A stretch of DNA of 64,000 nucleotides from Halothece sp. PCC 7418. Its GTDB lineage: Bacteria > Cyanobacteriota > Cyanobacteriia > Cyanobacteriales > Rubidibacteraceae. The stretch is from positions 2,790,001-2,854,000 of the forward strand of contig NC_019779.1 in assembly GCF_000317635.1 (NCBI RefSeq), written 5' to 3'. Each line of letters starts with the position of its first letter. The first letter of the stretch is position 1. The position numbers and the translations under genes were made by a program. Shown here in pieces: positions 43,767 through 52,610 of the stretch. The notes below the pieces were generated by a model. That model had not been told where the DNA came from. It made no database searches and saw only the letters and a list, made by a program, of their open reading frames with translations.

Positions 43767-45371
43767 TTATGAAATATTGGAAGTAAGAGAAGTTGTCACT
43801 TGATGCTGTTGAGAAGAGTCTTTTTTAGCATCTTGAGTGGCTTTGACTTTTAAGTATTCTTCTAATTGCGCTTCAATTTTCTCGCGGACTAATTCTCGAT
43901 AGGCTAAGAAATGTTCTCCGAGGGCGCAAAAAGACAGATAACTTGCCCATAGTTTGGGTTTCGCGCGATAAATATGGAAGAGATATTTCCAGAATGTCCA
44001 ACGAGTTTTACGCACAATCCCTTGTCGCCAGAAAATCAGCAACATGGCACGTAAGGTAACAAAATCAATTTTTCGTGAGGGACGTTTATGTTTCGGTTCG
44101 CCAATGCTGAGATATTGATTATAAGCGCGATCTAAATAATTTTGGGGATCGTACAATTCCCAGAAGGCTTCCACATACTCTTTAGCAATCTCTTCAATAG
44201 GACGAGTGGGGACAAAGTTCATTAATGTGGTTTGATTAATATCAGCCCCTTGATCTAACAAGCGTCCTTCTTTTTCTAAACGATGCCACAGTGCGGTATC
44301 AGGTAGGGCTTGCAGCATACTAAATAATGCCAGTGTAATCGGAGTATTTTCGACAAAATTAATAATCCGTTTTCCAGCGTCTGGTTTTTCGCCATCAAAG
44401 CCAATAATGAATCCTGCGGTGACTCGTAACCCGTGACGCATAATCGTTTTGACGGCTTCTGATAAGGGGTCACGAGTATTTTGATGTTTCTTGGTCAAAA
44501 CTAGACTGTCTTCGTCTGGGGTTTCAATACCTAAAAAGACGGAATTAAAGTTAGCCTCGACCATTAAATCCATTAATTCAGGATCTTGGGCTAAATCAAC
44601 GGATGCTTCTGTATTCAGGGTGAAAGGATAGTTATGTTCTGCCATCCAGATTTTTAACTCTCGCAATAGCAGTTTCACATTCCGTTTATTACCAATAAAG
44701 TTATCATCGACAACAAAAATACTTCTTGTCCAGCCTAGTTCATAGAGTCGTTCCAATTCTGCAATGAGTTGCGTCGGGGTTTTTGTGCGCGGTTTGCGCC
44801 CATATAGAACAATAATGTCGCAAAATTCACACTGGAAGGGACAGCCCCGAGAAAACTGTACCGACATATTATCGTAGGCTTGGAGATCTAGTAAATCATA
44901 GCGAGGAATGGGAGTTTGGGTAACATCAGGTTTCTCATCCGCTCTAAATTTACCACTGCTTTCGCCACGTTCAAGCGCTTCTACAAACTGGGGTAGGGTA
45001 ATTTCCCCTTCATCAAGAATTAAATAGTCAGCCCCTGTTGCTTCTGCTTCTGCGGGGAGGGCTGTTGGGTAGGGTCCCCCCACAGCAACGGGTTTACCGT
45101 ATTGTTTAGCCGTCTGAATTTGGGTGTTAAAGTCTTCTTTTTGCACGATCATGGCGGAAACAACAACCAGATCCGCCCATTCCCATTCGGTCGCAGTCAC
45201 CTCCCGCAAATTACAATCAACTAGGTGAAACTCCCATTCTTGAGGAAGAATTGCAGCAACAGTAATTAATCCTAAAGGGGGTAAGAAGGTTTTACGGTTA
45301 ACGAGGGCTAAAGCCTCTTCAAAAGACCAGAAACTTTTGGGAAAACGGGGATAAACGAGTAATACACGCAT
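43767..45371 (-). CDS. B12-binding radical SAM protein (DUF4070 type)
   Basis: 534 residues. N-terminal cobalamin-binding-like domain (MRVLLVYPRFPKSFWSFEEA, AVGGPYPTALPAEAEATGAD), radical SAM core with the 4Fe-4S motif RGCPFQCEFCDIIVLYGR, IFVVDDNFIGNKRNVKLLLR and FLGIETPDEDSLVLTKKHQN, then a DUF4070-type C terminus (LPDTALWHRLEKEGRL). The B12-site His (DxHxxG) is not evident, so cobalamin binding is unproven. The family includes methyltransferases such as HpnP, but the substrate here cannot be told. Confidence 0.88.
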   Translation of the reverse strand: MRVLLVYPRFPKSFWSFEEALALVNRKTFLPPLGLITVAAILPQEWEFHLVDCNLREVTATEWEWADLVVVSAMIVQKEDFNTQIQTAKQYGKPVAVGGPYPTALPAEAEATGADYLILDEGEITLPQFVEALERGESSGKFRADEKPDVTQTPIPRYDLLDLQAYDNMSVQFSRGCPFQCEFCDIIVLYGRKPRTKTPTQLIAELERLYELGWTRSIFVVDDNFIGNKRNVKLLLRELKIWMAEHNYPFTLNTEASVDLAQDPELMDLMVEANFNSVFLGIETPDEDSLVLTKKHQNTRDPLSEAVKTIMRHGLRVTAGFIIGFDGEKPDAGKRIINFVENTPITLALFSMLQALPDTALWHRLEKEGRLLDQGADINQTTLMNFVPTRPIEEIAKEYVEAFWELYDPQNYLDRAYNQYLSIGEPKHKRPSRKIDFVTLRAMLLIFWRQGIVRKTRWTFWKYLFHIYRAKPKLWASYLSFCALGEHFLAYRELVREKIEAQLEEYLKVKATQDAKKDSSQQHQVTTSLTSNIS

Positions 45372-45550
45372 GAAGGAAGTATTATTGATTTATTTGAAGG
45401 ATTCCCCTCTAGATAACATAAAATTCTTCGTTAAGCCAACTTTTTTTGCAATTATCAACAAATTGTTTCTTGATCAATTGAGAGACAAGGTGAGTCGGCA
45501 GATGTTATTCGTTTGTCCTTTATTATTAGTTACTGTAACTGGTGTCCCAC

Positions 45551-45592
45551 AGAACTAAGAACAAATAACCAAGAACAAATAACAAAAAATTA
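45551..45592. repeat. Heptamer array (AGAACAA/ATAACAA)
   Basis: Six 7-base units in one phase: AGAACTA, AGAACAA, ATAACCA, AGAACAA, ATAACAA, AAAATTA. It abuts the stop codon of the TPR protein gene. Same family as 48934-48975 in inverse orientation. Confidence 0.8.
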
Positions 45593-46759
45593 AGATTTGA
45601 GTTGCTGAATTTTATCTTGAAAGTAGTCTTCTTGATAGTTTAAAGATCGCGCAAATTCAAGGGCTTTTTGATAGGCCGATCGCGCTGGTTCAGGCTGATG
45701 ATTGTCCTGATAAATCTCACCAATTTTATCGTAAGTCATCATTAAACCATAATGATCATAAGATTGTTGTTGGACAATTAACAGTTGCTCGTAAATTTCC
45801 AAAGTCGCCTGAAGAGAACCTTGATTCTGATACAATTGGGCTAAGTTTTCTAGAGCCATTGCAGCGATCGCGTATTTTTGTTGAGAACGTGCAATTCTAA
45901 ACGCTTCTTGATAGGTGGTACTGGCTTGATCGAACTGCTGGAGCGTGACATAATCTTCACCTAAAGAAACCATAATCGCAGGGAGTGCTTGCTCATTATT
46001 TTGCCGTTGATAAAGTTCAATTAAATGCTGCTTGGTTTCAATTCCTGCTTGGGGATTTTCCGCTTGTTCGTACCAAGTTTTCAGTTGTTTTAAGTAGTTA
46101 ATGATTACTATCGTATTCTCTGCGGGTTTGGCTTGGGCTAAGAGTTTTTCGTAAGCATCTGCTGCTTCTTGATAATGAAATTGATCGGCATGGAGTTGAG
46201 CAATTTTTTCGAGTAAAGTAGTGGGGTTGTTGCTGTTTTCTATTAATCCTTGATACAGCGCGATCGCGCCGTCAAGTTCTCGCATTTGTTCATAGTTTTC
46301 AGCAAGAGTTGCTAACAACTCAGAATTATTATTTTCTCGTGCCTTTTCTTCAATGACTCTTAACCGTTCCCGAATATTCCGAAAGTCAGCAGAACGATTT
46401 TCTAACCATGCGATTTCTCCCACTCGCCCTAATGCTTGTACTTCTTCAGGGAAATCAAGTTTCTGACGCAACCGTAATTCTCGATACCAAACCTGAAAGG
46501 CGCGTTCAATTTTTCCTTGTTGATAATTCTCTCGCGCTTGTTGATTCAATCCATCTAGGGCTTCTTTTAAGCGGAACTTTTCCAGAGGACTTAAAGGGCG
46601 TTGAACAGGAGTTTTCGGAAGCAGTGGATCATCAAACTTCTCAACTTGTAAAGGATTTTTGAACGGGGGTTGTGCTTTAATTGGAATCGCTAGACTTAGA
46701 GAAAAACTTACTGTTAAACTGGCGATTAATCCCTTCCAAAATAATATCTTTTTGTTCAT
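45590..46759 (-). CDS. Exported TPR-repeat protein
   Basis: 389 residues from ATG 46759. Signal peptide MNKKILFWKGLIASLTVSFS ... PIKAQ, then a linker and about seven tetratricopeptide repeats (ATLAENYEQMRELDGAIALY, EKIAQLHADQFHYQEAADAY, MVSLGEDYVTLQQFDQASTT, ALENLAQLYQNQGSLQATLE, YDKIGEIYQDNHQPEPARSA). A periplasmic scaffold for protein contacts. Its first 83 bases overlap, in another frame, the end of the upstream membrane-protein gene. Confidence 0.85.
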   Translation of the reverse strand: MNKKILFWKGLIASLTVSFSLSLAIPIKAQPPFKNPLQVEKFDDPLLPKTPVQRPLSPLEKFRLKEALDGLNQQARENYQQGKIERAFQVWYRELRLRQKLDFPEEVQALGRVGEIAWLENRSADFRNIRERLRVIEEKARENNNSELLATLAENYEQMRELDGAIALYQGLIENSNNPTTLLEKIAQLHADQFHYQEAADAYEKLLAQAKPAENTIVIINYLKQLKTWYEQAENPQAGIETKQHLIELYQRQNNEQALPAIMVSLGEDYVTLQQFDQASTTYQEAFRIARSQQKYAIAAMALENLAQLYQNQGSLQATLEIYEQLLIVQQQSYDHYGLMMTYDKIGEIYQDNHQPEPARSAYQKALEFARSLNYQEDYFQDKIQQLKS

Positions 46760-47057
46760 AGTTTTCTCGATATCTATCATTAGGCGAGTCAAGAACTCCC
46801 CATTTATCTAATAGCAAAGCTACCCCTAGCGTTAAAATGCCACCGACGACAATTCCTGTCACAATCAGGCTAATATAAAAACGTTGTAATAATCGTAAAT
46901 TTTCTTTCCCCTGTTGGGTCAAAGGTTGTGAGGATTTTTTTTCAGAAAAATTGTCTGCTAAATCAGGATCATTCTCGTCACGAAAGGGCCATTGCATGGA
47001 AGGACGAGAACCATTGTGATTATAACGCGAGTCATCATGATGATTATTGTTATACAT
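46677..47057 (-). CDS. Hypothetical single-pass membrane protein
   Basis: 126 residues. The N-terminal half is hydrophilic and His/Asn-rich (MYNNNHHDDSRYNHNGSRPS), then one helix (FYISLIVTGIVVGGILTLGV, residues 64-85) and a charged tail. The 3' end overlaps the signal-peptide region of the TPR gene by 83 bases in a different frame, so the two are likely translationally coupled. The 30-base leader is part of a heptamer array with no Shine-Dalgarno. No family recognised. Confidence 0.68.
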   Translation of the reverse strand: MYNNNHHDDSRYNHNGSRPSMQWPFRDENDPDLADNFSEKKSSQPLTQQGKENLRLLQRFYISLIVTGIVVGGILTLGVALLLDKWGVLDSPNDRYRENYEQKDIILEGINRQFNSKFFSKSSDSN

Positions 47058-47106
47058 AGTTATTTGTTATTAGTCATTAGTCACTGGTCACTGGTCACTG
47101 GTCACT
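47057..47106. repeat. Heptamer array supplying the cofH stop codon
   Basis: Units TAGTTAT, TTGTTAT, TAGTCAT, TAGTCAC, TGGTCAC, TGGTCAC, TGGTCAC in one phase. The cofH stop (47088-47090) and its last codons are inside the array, and it continues to the next gene's ATG. Confidence 0.85.
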
Positions 47107-48233
47107 GCTTGATAGAGGGTATTGCGTTCTTGGTAAGGACGGTTAACAGAGGCGATCGCGCGTTGCAAATCGGATACCCCAAGACAAGTTCCGCCTTGCG
47201 CTCCTGCCATCGTGGTAATATGTTCTTCCATCAATGTTCCTCCCAGATCATTACAGCCCCAATTCAGTGCTTTTGTCGCACCTAAAAGTCCCAGTTTAAC
47301 CCAACTCGGTTGATGATTGGGAATCCATTGTCCGAGGTAGATTCTCGCCACTGCGGTTAAGAGTAACGCATCTTCTAAAATCGGTTGATCTCGCCCGACT
47401 CGTTGGCGTAGAGGTTTCGGGGCTTCTTGTCCCACAAACGGCAGTAAAATAAACTCAGTAATGCCAGCAGGATAATTATTATTAATTGCAATTTCTTGCA
47501 GCGATCGCAGCTTTTCTAAATGCTGAATTTGCTGTTGTGGGGTTTCAATATGCCCTGATAGCATTGTGCTGGTAGTAGGCATTCCCAAGCGGTGGGCGGT
47601 ACTAACAATATCTAACCAAGTTTGGGTATTAATTTTTTCAGGACAAATGATCTTGCGAGCGCGATCGTCTAGAATTTCAGCAGCAGTTCCAGGCATCGAC
47701 CCCACGCCAGCAGCTTTTAATTCCGCAATCACGGTTTCATAGCTGATACCATCTTCTCGGGCGATAAACTGCACTTCTTGGGGGGAAAACGCATGGAGAT
47801 GGAGTAGCGGGAACTCCGCTTTTATCGTTTTTACTAACTGCTTATAATATCCCAAACTAGAACCGTTAATCTTTGCCCTTGGATTGAGTCCCCCTTGCAT
47901 ACAAATTTCCGTTGCGCCTCGTTCCACTGCATTGGCACATTTCGCTAAAATCTCCTCAAAATTAAGCCAATATGCCCCGTCTGTATTTTCATCTCTACGA
48001 AAGGCACAAAAACTACAATGTTGCTCACAAATATTCGTAAAATTAAGATTGCGATTGACAACATACGTCACCGTCTCCCCGATTTGTTTTTGACGCAGGA
48101 AGTTGGCAGTGTCTCGAATTGCCTCTTTCACTGTGGGATCAGTTTGACGCAGTAAGACTTCACCCGCTTCAGGAGACAGTTGTTCTTGATTTTGGGCTTG
48201 CTTGAGGATGGTGTCTCGTTCTGTAGAAATCAC
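47088..48233 (-). CDS. cofH: FO synthase subunit 2 (CofH)
   Basis: 381-residue radical SAM enzyme that joins 5-amino-6-ribitylaminouracil with a tyrosine-derived hydroxyphenyl group on the way to the deazaflavin FO. The cluster motif is [20 protein letters not shown]. Further blocks: [38 protein letters not shown] and [20 protein letters not shown]. Its partner cofG is not in this window. FO serves as the antenna of cyanobacterial photolyases. The last five residues (VTSDQ) come from a heptamer array. Confidence 0.94.
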   Translation of the reverse strand: MISTERDTILKQAQNQEQLSPEAGEVLLRQTDPTVKEAIRDTANFLRQKQIGETVTYVVNRNLNFTNICEQHCSFCAFRRDENTDGAYWLNFEEILAKCANAVERGATEICMQGGLNPRAKINGSSLGYYKQLVKTIKAEFPLLHLHAFSPQEVQFIAREDGISYETVIAELKAAGVGSMPGTAAEILDDRARKIICPEKINTQTWLDIVSTAHRLGMPTTSTMLSGHIETPQQQIQHLEKLRSLQEIAINNNYPAGITEFILLPFVGQEAPKPLRQRVGRDQPILEDALLLTAVARIYLGQWIPNHQPSWVKLGLLGATKALNWGCNDLGGTLMEEHITTMAGAQGGTCLGVSDLQRAIASVNRPYQERNTLYQAVTSDQ

Positions 48234-48273
48234 ACTAATTTTTCGGATAGATGATTGGTTTCGATTCTAGCGA

Positions 48274-48891
48274 TCAAAATTCTTTTTTGACAGCTTCTGG
48301 AACACCTACCGCGGAGCGACCTGCTAATTTGCGTAAGTTTTGCAAGCGTACTAATTCCGAAAAGCTAAGATTATTTCTCGCTTCAATTTCTGCGATTTTT
48401 TCAATGCTACTTAACAAGGCTTTTGCTGCATCTTCTAGATCATAACCTCGTCTTTGAGCGACTTTAACCGCTGCTTCATCAGCATCTAATTCGGTTTGTA
48501 CACTACGAGTTTTTCGCCAAATTTGACTCCCTGCTAAAATCGCTAGACCTCCACTGACGAGCAAACCAATGGCATCACCTTGTCCCGCTTCTACCCCTGC
48601 ACCAATCAAGCCTGCAACTACCACACCTTGATACAAATCAGGCTTAAACCATTTAATTCCTGTTACCCAACAGACTGCTCGTAATAAGGCTAAATCTCGT
48701 TCTCCCCGCGAGAGATCACTCCACAAGTCGAAGTTAATATAAATAGACCGCGCTCCTTGCTGCCAGGGCATCGGAAAAGGGGTTTCTATCAGACGAGACT
48801 GCTGGGGCTTAGGAACAATCTTAGTGTACATCCGCCCCGATGCTGGCATTAAGTCGATTAAATGACGAACTTCATCTTGATCTGCGTACAT
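48274..48891 (-). CDS. DUF3318 membrane protein
   Basis: 205 residues of a cyanobacteria-specific family. Seen: VRHLIDLMPASGRMYTKIVP, FDLWSDLSRGERDLALLRAV, two hydrophobic segments around residues 95-125 (VVVAGLIGAGVEAGQGDAIG, LLVSGGLAILAG) and a C-terminal helical part with TELDADEAAVKVAQRRGYDL, which recalls M48-like or TIM44-like membrane-proximal proteins. Function unknown. Confidence 0.82.
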   Translation of the reverse strand: MYADQDEVRHLIDLMPASGRMYTKIVPKPQQSRLIETPFPMPWQQGARSIYINFDLWSDLSRGERDLALLRAVCWVTGIKWFKPDLYQGVVVAGLIGAGVEAGQGDAIGLLVSGGLAILAGSQIWRKTRSVQTELDADEAAVKVAQRRGYDLEDAAKALLSSIEKIAEIEARNNLSFSELVRLQNLRKLAGRSAVGVPEAVKKEF

Positions 48892-48933
48892 GGTTCAGGT
48901 TCGCTGAAAGGGCTTTGTAACATTTATATCATA

Positions 48934-48975
48934 TAGTCATTTGTTATTTGTTCTTGGTTATTTGTTCTTTGTTCA
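48934..48975. repeat. Heptamer array (TTGTTCT/TTGTTAT)
   Basis: TAGTCAT, TTGTTAT, TTGTTCT, TGGTTAT, TTGTTCT, TTGTTCA, six units in phase, in the spacer between the DUF3318 gene and a histidine kinase gene. Confidence 0.82.
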
Positions 48976-49088
48976 CACTCTCTCCTTGTCTCCCACTTAT
49001 CCTTAACCGCAAAATTTCGTGAGTTCAGTCTCTTCTCAGGATAAGGCTCTAACTTGGAAGGGGTAAGCGTTCAACTTTTCAATTTCTA

Positions 49089-50534
49089 ATGACCCGACTC
49101 CAATCTTTGCCCAGTAAACTTCATCGTGCCTTTAAGGCTTGGAATCCGCGATCGCTGCGTTTTCGTCTCACCATTGGCATTGCGACAGTATCAGCAGTCG
49201 GTTTGGGTGGCGTGGCAATCTGGTTGGGTTGGAGTATGAAGCAAATTCTGATCGCAGCGCACAAAGAAAATATTGTGTATTTGGCGGAACGAATGCCTCA
49301 AGATATCGAGATTTATCAGGAGATGTATGCGCCACAGGAAGCAATGCAAAAAGCAGTGCAGAATTTGAGTCGCGATCATGTTTTTCTGTGGATTGAAAAC
49401 GAACAAGACCAATTAATTGCTCGTACAGACGGTTTAGACTCACCGCATCCGTTACCTGTGTCCCCGCAACTATCGATTTTTCCCTTTTCTGGGGTTGATG
49501 TGTCGCAGGTGGAGGATCGCTATTGGGTACTGTGTGCCAACGCCTTGGTTGTCAATCAGCAAACGGTGGGAAAACTGTATATTGCTCAAGATATTAGTCC
49601 TGATCAAATCATGTTTGTTCAGATGATTAGAAACTTAGGGCTAGCAACAGTTGTCGCCATTGGTGGAATGAGTCTGGCTGGGGGCATTTATATTGCGCGA
49701 TCGCTGCTTCCTCTCCAGCGCATTTGTCAACTCACTGAAAGGATTTCTGCGGATCAATTGGGAGAAGCCAAAATAGAACTCGATCGCGCCCCGACAGAAG
49801 TCAAACAACTTGCCGAGCGCTTTGATGAGATGTTGATGCGCTTATATAGGGCTTGGGAACAACAACAGCAATTTGTCAGTGATGTCTCCCATGAGTTACG
49901 CACTCCCCTGACGATTGTGTCTGGTTATTTACAAAGTTTGCAACGGCGCGGGGATAACTTAAGCCCACCGCAACGAGAGGCTTTAGCTTGTGCGACTTCC
50001 GAGGCAGATCGCACGATTCAACTCTTGCAAGATTTGTTGACTTTAGCTCGCATTGATAATGGTCAGATGCAGTTTCAACTGGAAGACCTTTGTTTGAAGG
50101 AATTTGTACAAGAGGTGATCACTCTTGCTGAACAATATCACGATCGCGCGATTCGTTACGAAGGTAGCAATGATTCGATTCGAGTTAATGTTGATGCCAA
50201 TCGTCTCAAGCAAGTGTTACTCAATCTCATCGACAATGCCGTTAAGTATTCCGAACCCGAACAAGCTGTTATCCTGAGTTTACAGAAACAGGAAAACACT
50301 GTCATTTTAGCCGTGCGTGATCAGGGAATAGGGATTCCTTTTGCCCAACAAACTCGCATTTTTGAACGGTTTTATCGGGTGGATGATGCGCGATCGCGCT
50401 CCACTGGCGGAACGGGCTTAGGGTTATCCATTGTCAAAACTCTAGTGGAAGGGATGGACGGTAAGATTACAGTTAGTTCTCAGTTAGGCGTGGGAACAAC
50501 TTTTACCATTTCCTTACCTTTCAAGCAAGAGTGA
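49089..50534 (+). CDS. Membrane sensor histidine kinase
   Basis: 481 residues. Transmembrane segments at about 27-50 (LTIGIATVSAVGLGGVAIWL) and 178-200, bracketing a periplasmic sensor of about 125 residues. A HAMP domain follows (SLLPLQRICQLTERISADQL), then HisKA with the phospho-acceptor in FVSDVSHELRTPLTIVSGYL, and HATPase with N box LKQVLLNLIDNAVKYS and G boxes VRDQGIGIPF and STGGTGLGLSIVKTL. No response regulator is adjacent, so its partner is elsewhere. Signal unknown. Confidence 0.92.
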   Translation: MTRLQSLPSKLHRAFKAWNPRSLRFRLTIGIATVSAVGLGGVAIWLGWSMKQILIAAHKENIVYLAERMPQDIEIYQEMYAPQEAMQKAVQNLSRDHVFLWIENEQDQLIARTDGLDSPHPLPVSPQLSIFPFSGVDVSQVEDRYWVLCANALVVNQQTVGKLYIAQDISPDQIMFVQMIRNLGLATVVAIGGMSLAGGIYIARSLLPLQRICQLTERISADQLGEAKIELDRAPTEVKQLAERFDEMLMRLYRAWEQQQQFVSDVSHELRTPLTIVSGYLQSLQRRGDNLSPPQREALACATSEADRTIQLLQDLLTLARIDNGQMQFQLEDLCLKEFVQEVITLAEQYHDRAIRYEGSNDSIRVNVDANRLKQVLLNLIDNAVKYSEPEQAVILSLQKQENTVILAVRDQGIGIPFAQQTRIFERFYRVDDARSRSTGGTGLGLSIVKTLVEGMDGKITVSSQLGVGTTFTISLPFKQE

Positions 50535-50789
50535 TCATAGTTCGCTGATTTGCGCTTCAATCTCCGCGATCGCGCTCAAAACTAAGGCTCTTTCTGATTC
50601 TGCCTCAACATACCAGGCCTGACTAATTGGCGTTGCACTCCACTTAATCCCATGTGTCATTTCACTGTAAAAGGTAGAAACACTAATCACAACGCCATTC
50701 ACTAACCAGCGCTCATCTTGTTTGAGCCAACCCGATTGTTGCCAAATAATCTTATTAAAAAGGTTAAGCTGATGCTGAATTTCTTCCAT
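50535..50789 (-). CDS. Small hypothetical protein, 84 aa
   Basis: Starts MEEIQHQLNLFNKIIWQQSG, with WLVNGVVISVSTFYSEMTHG in the middle and an acidic helical end. Convergent and directly adjacent to the histidine kinase gene (stop codons abut). It has the look of a cyanobacteria-only soluble protein. Not recognised. Confidence 0.62.
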   Translation of the reverse strand: MEEIQHQLNLFNKIIWQQSGWLKQDERWLVNGVVISVSTFYSEMTHGIKWSATPISQAWYVEAESERALVLSAIAEIEAQISEL

Positions 50790-50943
50790 GCTTGCTTTCC
50801 TCAGTATTTTACGTTGGTCAATTATAGTTGCACGAATTGAGGGCCCTCAGGCTTAAAATTTTGTGCCGATTCTTTTTCTAACCTAACTTAACCCGCATTG
50901 AAAAGAATTCTTGTTAGAACTAAAGTAAGCTCCTCATTTACTT

Positions 50944-51798
50944 TTGATTTCTATGGAAACTACACCTTTCAACCTCATCAAACTCATTGGGAAACGGTGG
51001 CGTTATGGACTGCTTTCCCTTTTGGTGGCAACAGGCTTAGTTGTGGGCACTCCCCAAGTTGCCCAAGGGTTTTCCTTTTTTGATGTCCTCTTCCGAGGCG
51101 TGCAAGTGTTTCAACTCTCGAATATGTCTGATGAACAAGAGGTGAAATTAGGAAAACAAATTAATCAGCAACTGATTGAAAATGAAATTACTTTATCTCG
51201 TGATGGTCAACTGAATGCTTATGTGGATCGGATTGGTCAACGCATTGTTCCTCACAGCGATCGCCGTAATATCCCTTATACTTTTCAAGTGGTGCAAGAT
51301 GACAGTATTAATGCTTTTGCCACCATGGGAGGCTTCGTTTATATCAACACGGGCTTGATGGCAACCGCAGAAAACGAATCAGAATTAGCGAGTGTTATTG
51401 CCCACGAAATTGGTCATATTTCGGGAAGGCACGCTGTTCAACAAATGAAACAACGCGCGATCGCGCAAGGTCTCCTTTCCGCAGCTGGATTAGACGAAAG
51501 TAATGCTGTACAAATTGGGGTAGAATTGGCGGTGAGCCGTCCGAATAGCCGTGAAGATGAATTAGAAGCGGATCAAAAAGGATTAGACAGTTTGACCAAA
51601 GCGGGTTATGCACCGATTGGCATGGTGACGTTTATGGAAAAACTGCAACAGCAAGGAGGATCACCACCGAGTTTTTTAAGTACCCACCCTGCAACGGGTG
51701 ACCGTATCACAGCCCTGAAAGCCCAAATTAATAATCCGACCCAAGGGGATGGCTTGAATGCACAAGTTTATCAGCGACGGACGCAAGCTCTGAGATAA
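50944..51798 (+). CDS. M48-family metallopeptidase (BepA/YfgC-like)
   Basis: 284-residue exported zinc protease. An N-terminal hydrophobic segment (GLLSLLVATGLVVGTPQVAQ) around residues 22-42 acts as signal or anchor. The catalytic HEIGH lies in ASVIAHEIGHISGRHAVQQM, and the third ligand is Glu in NSREDELEADQKGLDSLTKA. The substrate segment FLSTHPATGDRITALKAQI is family-typical. Probably in periplasm, acting on misfolded envelope proteins. It is followed by ssrA on the same strand. Confidence 0.9.
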   Translation: MISMETTPFNLIKLIGKRWRYGLLSLLVATGLVVGTPQVAQGFSFFDVLFRGVQVFQLSNMSDEQEVKLGKQINQQLIENEITLSRDGQLNAYVDRIGQRIVPHSDRRNIPYTFQVVQDDSINAFATMGGFVYINTGLMATAENESELASVIAHEIGHISGRHAVQQMKQRAIAQGLLSAAGLDESNAVQIGVELAVSRPNSREDELEADQKGLDSLTKAGYAPIGMVTFMEKLQQQGGSPPSFLSTHPATGDRITALKAQINNPTQGDGLNAQVYQRRTQALR

Positions 51799-51802
51799 CC
51801 CC

Positions 51803-51832
51803 TTGTCAAAGTGAAAGTAAATCCTCTATAAT
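51803..51832 (+). promoter_or_regulatory. Promoter of ssrA
   Basis: TTGTCA at 51803-51808, an 18-base spacer and a perfect TATAAT at 51827-51832, 15 bases ahead of the mature tmRNA 5' end. Confidence 0.7.
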
Positions 51833-51846
51833 AGCAAGTGAAGCGC

Positions 51847-52234
51847 GGGGCCGTAATGGTTTCGACAGGCTGGTAAAAGCCACCCCGTGAAGCAGGTCGA
51901 GAGGGAGTCCACTCTCGGAAATCAAGGCTCAACAAAATAGTAATTGCGAACAACATCGTTCCTTTCGCTCGTAAGGCAGCTGCTGTTGCCTAAACAAAAC
52001 CTCTAACTAGGTTCGAGCACTCATCGTCTGACACCGTTAAGGGCGATGGGTAAAACCCCAACGGTTGCTCGCTTGAACCATCTCTGGTTGGTCAAGCGAT
52101 AAGACTTAACCAGAGCTCCCCTTCATCTGGGATAAAGGATGAACCCCGTTGCGTCGGGTCAACGCAACTAAGCCTGTGAATGAGCGGACGGTCAATAGCC
52201 AGTCTGGACAGCAGTTCGATTCTGCTCGGCTCCA
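51847..52234 (+). ncRNA. ssrA: tmRNA (transfer-messenger RNA)
   Basis: 388-nt RNA that rescues stalled ribosomes. The 5' end GGGGCCGTAATGGTTTCGAC and 3' end GTTCGATTCTGCTCGGCTCC pair as the tRNA-like acceptor (GGGGCCG with CGGCTCC, one wobble). The tag frame starts at the resume codon GCG (51946) and reads ANNIVPFARKAAAVA, stop 51991. The CCA is half-encoded (TCCA). Long-range helices of pseudoknots follow (GAGGGAGTCCACTCTC near the 5' part). The tag's last residues (AAVA) are the degradation signal. Confidence 0.97.
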
Positions 52235-52244
52235 TTTTTTTGTC

Positions 52245-52433
52245 TTAATTCCCGAATTTCTGGCGGGCTTCTTCCACCATTTCGGCGGTGACAACTTCAG
52301 CATCGGCGGAATAAGCCATTTCTTCAACTCGCTGTCGGGCTTGAGAGCGGACAAAGAAGGGGATATTTTTCAGTTTTGCTTTGGCTTCGGGAGTCCATTT
52401 CAGAGTGGAAAAAGAAGATTGTGAACGGGTCAT
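52245..52433 (-). CDS. PCP_red-domain small protein
   Basis: 62 residues. The sequence [20 protein letters not shown] followed by [20 protein letters not shown] and EEARQKFG matches the PCP_red domain found at the end of ChlB (light-independent protochlorophyllide reductase). Standalone small copies occur in cyanobacteria; their role is not known, but a DNA- or protein-binding role in the dark reductase has been proposed for the domain. Convergent with ssrA. Confidence 0.8.
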   Translation of the reverse strand: MTRSQSSFSTLKWTPEAKAKLKNIPFFVRSQARQRVEEMAYSADAEVVTAEMVEEARQKFGN

Positions 52434-52520
52434 TGTCTATACGATTCCTTGATTATCAATTGCTATATCTTCTAGTTTCTCGAAAATGAGGCGCGATCGG
52501 CACTGAACTTAACAGATGTT

Positions 52521-52610
52521 TATTAGTCATTAGTTATTCGTTATTCGTTTTTTGGTCACTGATCACTATCCACTATCCACTATCCACTGATAACTGATCA
52601 CGGGTCACTG
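52521..52610. repeat. Heptamer array supplying a kinase stop codon
   Basis: About 13 units in phase: TATTAGT, CATTAGT, TATTCGT, TATTCGT, TTTTTGG, TCACTGA, TCACTAT, CCACTAT (twice), CCACTGA, TAACTGA, TCACGGG, TCACTG. The histidine kinase stop (52598-52600) is the first triplet of unit TCACGGG. Confidence 0.85.

Noticed and set aside
45370-45558. 62-codon plus-strand frame upstream of the radical SAM gene.
   Set aside because: It lies in the promoter spacer, has no ribosome-binding site and no family character.
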